Part shown: one piece after another, positions 62,218 to 64,000 of the stretch | How the letters are laid out: every line of letters starts with the position of its first letter | Numbering within the stretch: the stretch's first letter is position 1 | Assembly (NCBI GenBank): GCA_963932145.1 | Contig: CAWVQA010000070.1 | Span: 81,114 to 145,113, forward strand | Reading direction: 5' to 3' | DNA length: 64,000 nucleotides | Source of the DNA: Acanthosepion lycidas | Lineage: Eukaryota; Mollusca; Cephalopoda; Sepiida; Sepiidae | Program-made: the position numbers and the translations under genes | The notes under the pieces: generated by a model | What the model was told of the DNA's origin: nothing | The model's input: the letters and a program-made list of their open reading frames with translations, nothing else | Database searches by the model: none

Positions 62218-64000
62218 AAAACATAAAATCTTAAATATAACTTTGTCAAAACTTCTGAAACTAGTTAAAATCAATAAGTATTGATTGATTTCATATCGAT
62301 TTTCAATAATTTCATTGTTTTTCTAATGTTTTCAAACAGTTATTGATATTTACACACTAGCGTTAAAAAGTAGTCAAAACAGCTTGATTTTGCATGTAAA
62401 TCGCTATGTAATTAAAAGTTGTGTAAAACATAAAACCTTAAATATAACTTTGTCAAAACTTCTGAAACTAGATAAAATCAATAAGTTTTGATTGATTTCA
62501 TATCGATTTTCAATAATTTCATTGTTTTTCTAATGTTTTCAAACAGTTATTGATATTTACAAACTAGCGTTGAAAAAGTAGTGAAAAAAGCTAGATTTTG
62601 CATGTAAATCGCTATGTAATTAAAAGTTGTGTAAAACATAAAATCTTAAATAAAACTTTGTCAAAACTTCTGAAACTAGTTAAAATCAATAAGTTTTGAT
62701 TGATTTCATATCGATTTTCAATAATTTCATTGTTTTTCTAATGTTTTCAAACAGTTATTGATATTTACACACTAGCGTTAAAAAGTAGTCAAAACAGCTT
62801 GATTTTGCATGTAAATCGCTATGTAATTAAAAGTTGTGTAAAACATAAAATCTTAAATAAAACTTTGTCAAAACTTCTGAAACTAGTTAAAATCAATAAG
62901 TATTGATTGATTTCATATCGATTTTCAATAATTTCATTGTTTTTCTAATGTTTTCAAACAGTTATTGATATTTACACACTAGCGTTAAAAAGTAGTCAAA
63001 ACAGCTTGATTTTGCATGTAAATCGCTATGTAATTAAAAGTTGTGTAAAACATAAAATCTTAAATATAACTTTGTCAAAACTTCTGAAACTAGTTAAAAT
63101 CAATAAGTTTTGATTGATTTCATATCGATTTTCAATAATTTCATTGTTTTTCTAATGTTTTCAAAGAGTTATTGATATTTACAAACTAGCGTTGAAAAAG
63201 TAGTGAAAAAAGATAGATTTTGCATGTAAATCGCTATGTAATTAAAAGTTGTGTAAAACATAAAATCTTAAATATAACTTTGTCAAAACTTCTGAAACTA
63301 GTTAAAATCAATAAGTTTTGATTGATTTCATATCGATTTTTAATAATTTCCTTGTTTTTCTAATGTTTTGAAACAGTTATTGATATTTACAAACTAGTCA
63401 AAAGTAGTCAAAACAGCTAGATTTTGCATGTAAATCGCTATGTAATTAAAAGTTGTGTAAAACATAAAACCTTAAATATAACTTTGTCAAAACTTCTGAA
63501 ACTAGATAAAATCAATAAGTTTTGATTGATTTCATATCGATTTTCAATAATTTCATTGTTTTTCTAATGTTTTCAAACAGTTATTGATATTTACAAACTA
63601 GCGTTGAAAAAGTAGTGAAAAAAGCTAGATTTTGCATGTAAATCGCTATGTAATTAAAAGTTGTGTAAAACATAAAATCTTAAATAAAACTTTGTCAAAA
63701 CTTCTGAAACTAGTTAAAATCAATAAGTTTTGATTGATTTCATATCGATTTTCAATAATTTCATTGTTTTTCTAATGTTTTCAAAGAGTTATTGATATTT
63801 ACAAACTAGCGTTGAAAAAGTAGTGAAAAAAGCTAGATTTTGCATGTAAATCGCTATGTAATTAAAAGTTGTGTAAAACATAAAATCTTAAATATAACTT
63901 TGTCAAAACTTCTGAAACTAGTTAAAATCAATAAGTTTTGATTGATTTCATATCGATTTTTAATAATTTCATTGTTTTTCTAATGTTTTGAAACAGTTAT
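62218..64000 (+). repeat. Long-range repeat III, copy 2, cut by window end
   Basis: Copy of 56619-58401 at offset 5599. The last monomer (63875-64000) is cut by the window edge after gttttgaaacagttat, still in register with copy 1, so the repeat continues beyond the window. Confidence 0.87.
63255..63458 (+). repeat. Shortened 204 bp monomer, second occurrence
   Basis: Same ttccttg, gttttgaaacag and aaactagtcaaaagtag marks as 57656-57859; it serves as a unique tag that anchors the 5599 bp offset. Confidence 0.88.

Larger units (their letters stand above)
1..64000 (+). repeat. Tandem satellite DNA array, ~207-208 bp monomer
   Basis: The window consists entirely of head-to-tail copies of one AT-rich monomer. 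With phase set at aaaacataaaatctt, successive starts are 1, 209, 416, 624, 831, 1038, 1246, 1453 and so on, giving alternating 208 and 207 bp steps through to the last, truncated copy starting at 63875. The first monomer has 48 G+C in 208 bases (23%). No copy is inverted and nothing is inserted. Stop codons occur in all frames of each monomer on both strands, and the 208/207 alternation shifts the frame at each dimer, so there is no coding capacity beyond a few tens of codons. The array continues past both window ends. Family assignment is unknown to me; centromeric or pericentromeric heterochromatin is an inference from size and homogeneity. Confidence 0.98.

Noticed and set aside
1-64000. 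CRISPR array
   Set aside because: Direct repeats are abundant, but there are no unique spacers; the complete 207-208 bp period is repetitive and the array is AT-rich satellite.
1-64000. Protein-coding repeat gene or long ORF
   Set aside because: Every frame of a monomer has stops (taa, tag, tga) on both strands; the longest stretches I traced, such as the reverse-strand one beginning in tgcatgtaaat, run for under about 20 codons. Period 208 also changes frame.
1-64000. Ribosomal intergenic spacer or telomeric repeats
   Set aside because: No rRNA sequence, no short telomere-type hexamer or pentamer runs, and no unique flanks are seen.

Overview
The whole 64 kb window is one uninterrupted satellite DNA array. 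About 308 head-to-tail copies of a roughly 207-208 bp, AT-rich monomer (23% GC counted in the first copy) run on the same strand from the first base to the last. I see no protein-coding gene, RNA gene, transposon, CRISPR array or unique spacer anywhere. Every long gap between variants is filled with more of the same monomer. This points to constitutive heterochromatin (centromeric, pericentromeric or another satellite block) of a eukaryote. Three CpGs per monomer is about what base composition predicts, so CpG is not depleted. That fits an invertebrate such as an insect better than a heavily CpG-methylated vertebrate or plant, but the species cannot be named and I do not recognise the family.

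The basic unit is a dimer of about 415 bp. An A monomer (208 bp, ending gttgaaaaagtagtgaaaaaag before ctag) alternates with a B monomer (207 bp, ending gtcaaaacag before ctag or cttg). Monomers carry a limited set of recurring variants, for example caaagag/caaacag/caatcag, aagttttg/aagtattg, ttttcaat/tttttaat, aaatataac/aaataaaac, accttaa, cgtcaaaaag, cgtagaaaag, aaacaagcg. These work as barcodes that reveal higher-order structure.

Layout by barcode. 416-18461: a block of up to 20 monomers present in full, in a second copy lacking two monomers, and in a third partial copy, ending in an 830 bp exact-looking doubling. 4565-10580: mosaic array with no single higher-order period. 18462-27370: a module of monomers with aaacaagcg/tgtattt (E-F-G-F), including a doubled 1034 bp five-monomer unit. 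27371-35462: one higher-order repeat in three successive copies of 14, 15 and 10 monomers. 35048-40023: a 2488 bp twelve-monomer tandem duplication. 40647-46663: a 2075 bp ten-monomer duplication overlapping a 1245 bp six-monomer duplication. 46664-49772: includes a run of pure 415 bp dimers. 49773-53506: an 1867 bp nine-monomer duplication. 53507-64000: 2075 bp and approximately 5.6 kb-spaced repeats.

The picture is an array that keeps being re-expanded by unequal exchange of multi-monomer segments, with boundaries that shift from place to place rather than one fixed higher-order unit. The monomer itself carries helically phased A/T tracts that predict intrinsic curvature, a conserved dyad, and clustered rather than uniform variability. 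All positions and comparisons were made by eye; percentages beyond the counted GC value are not claimed.
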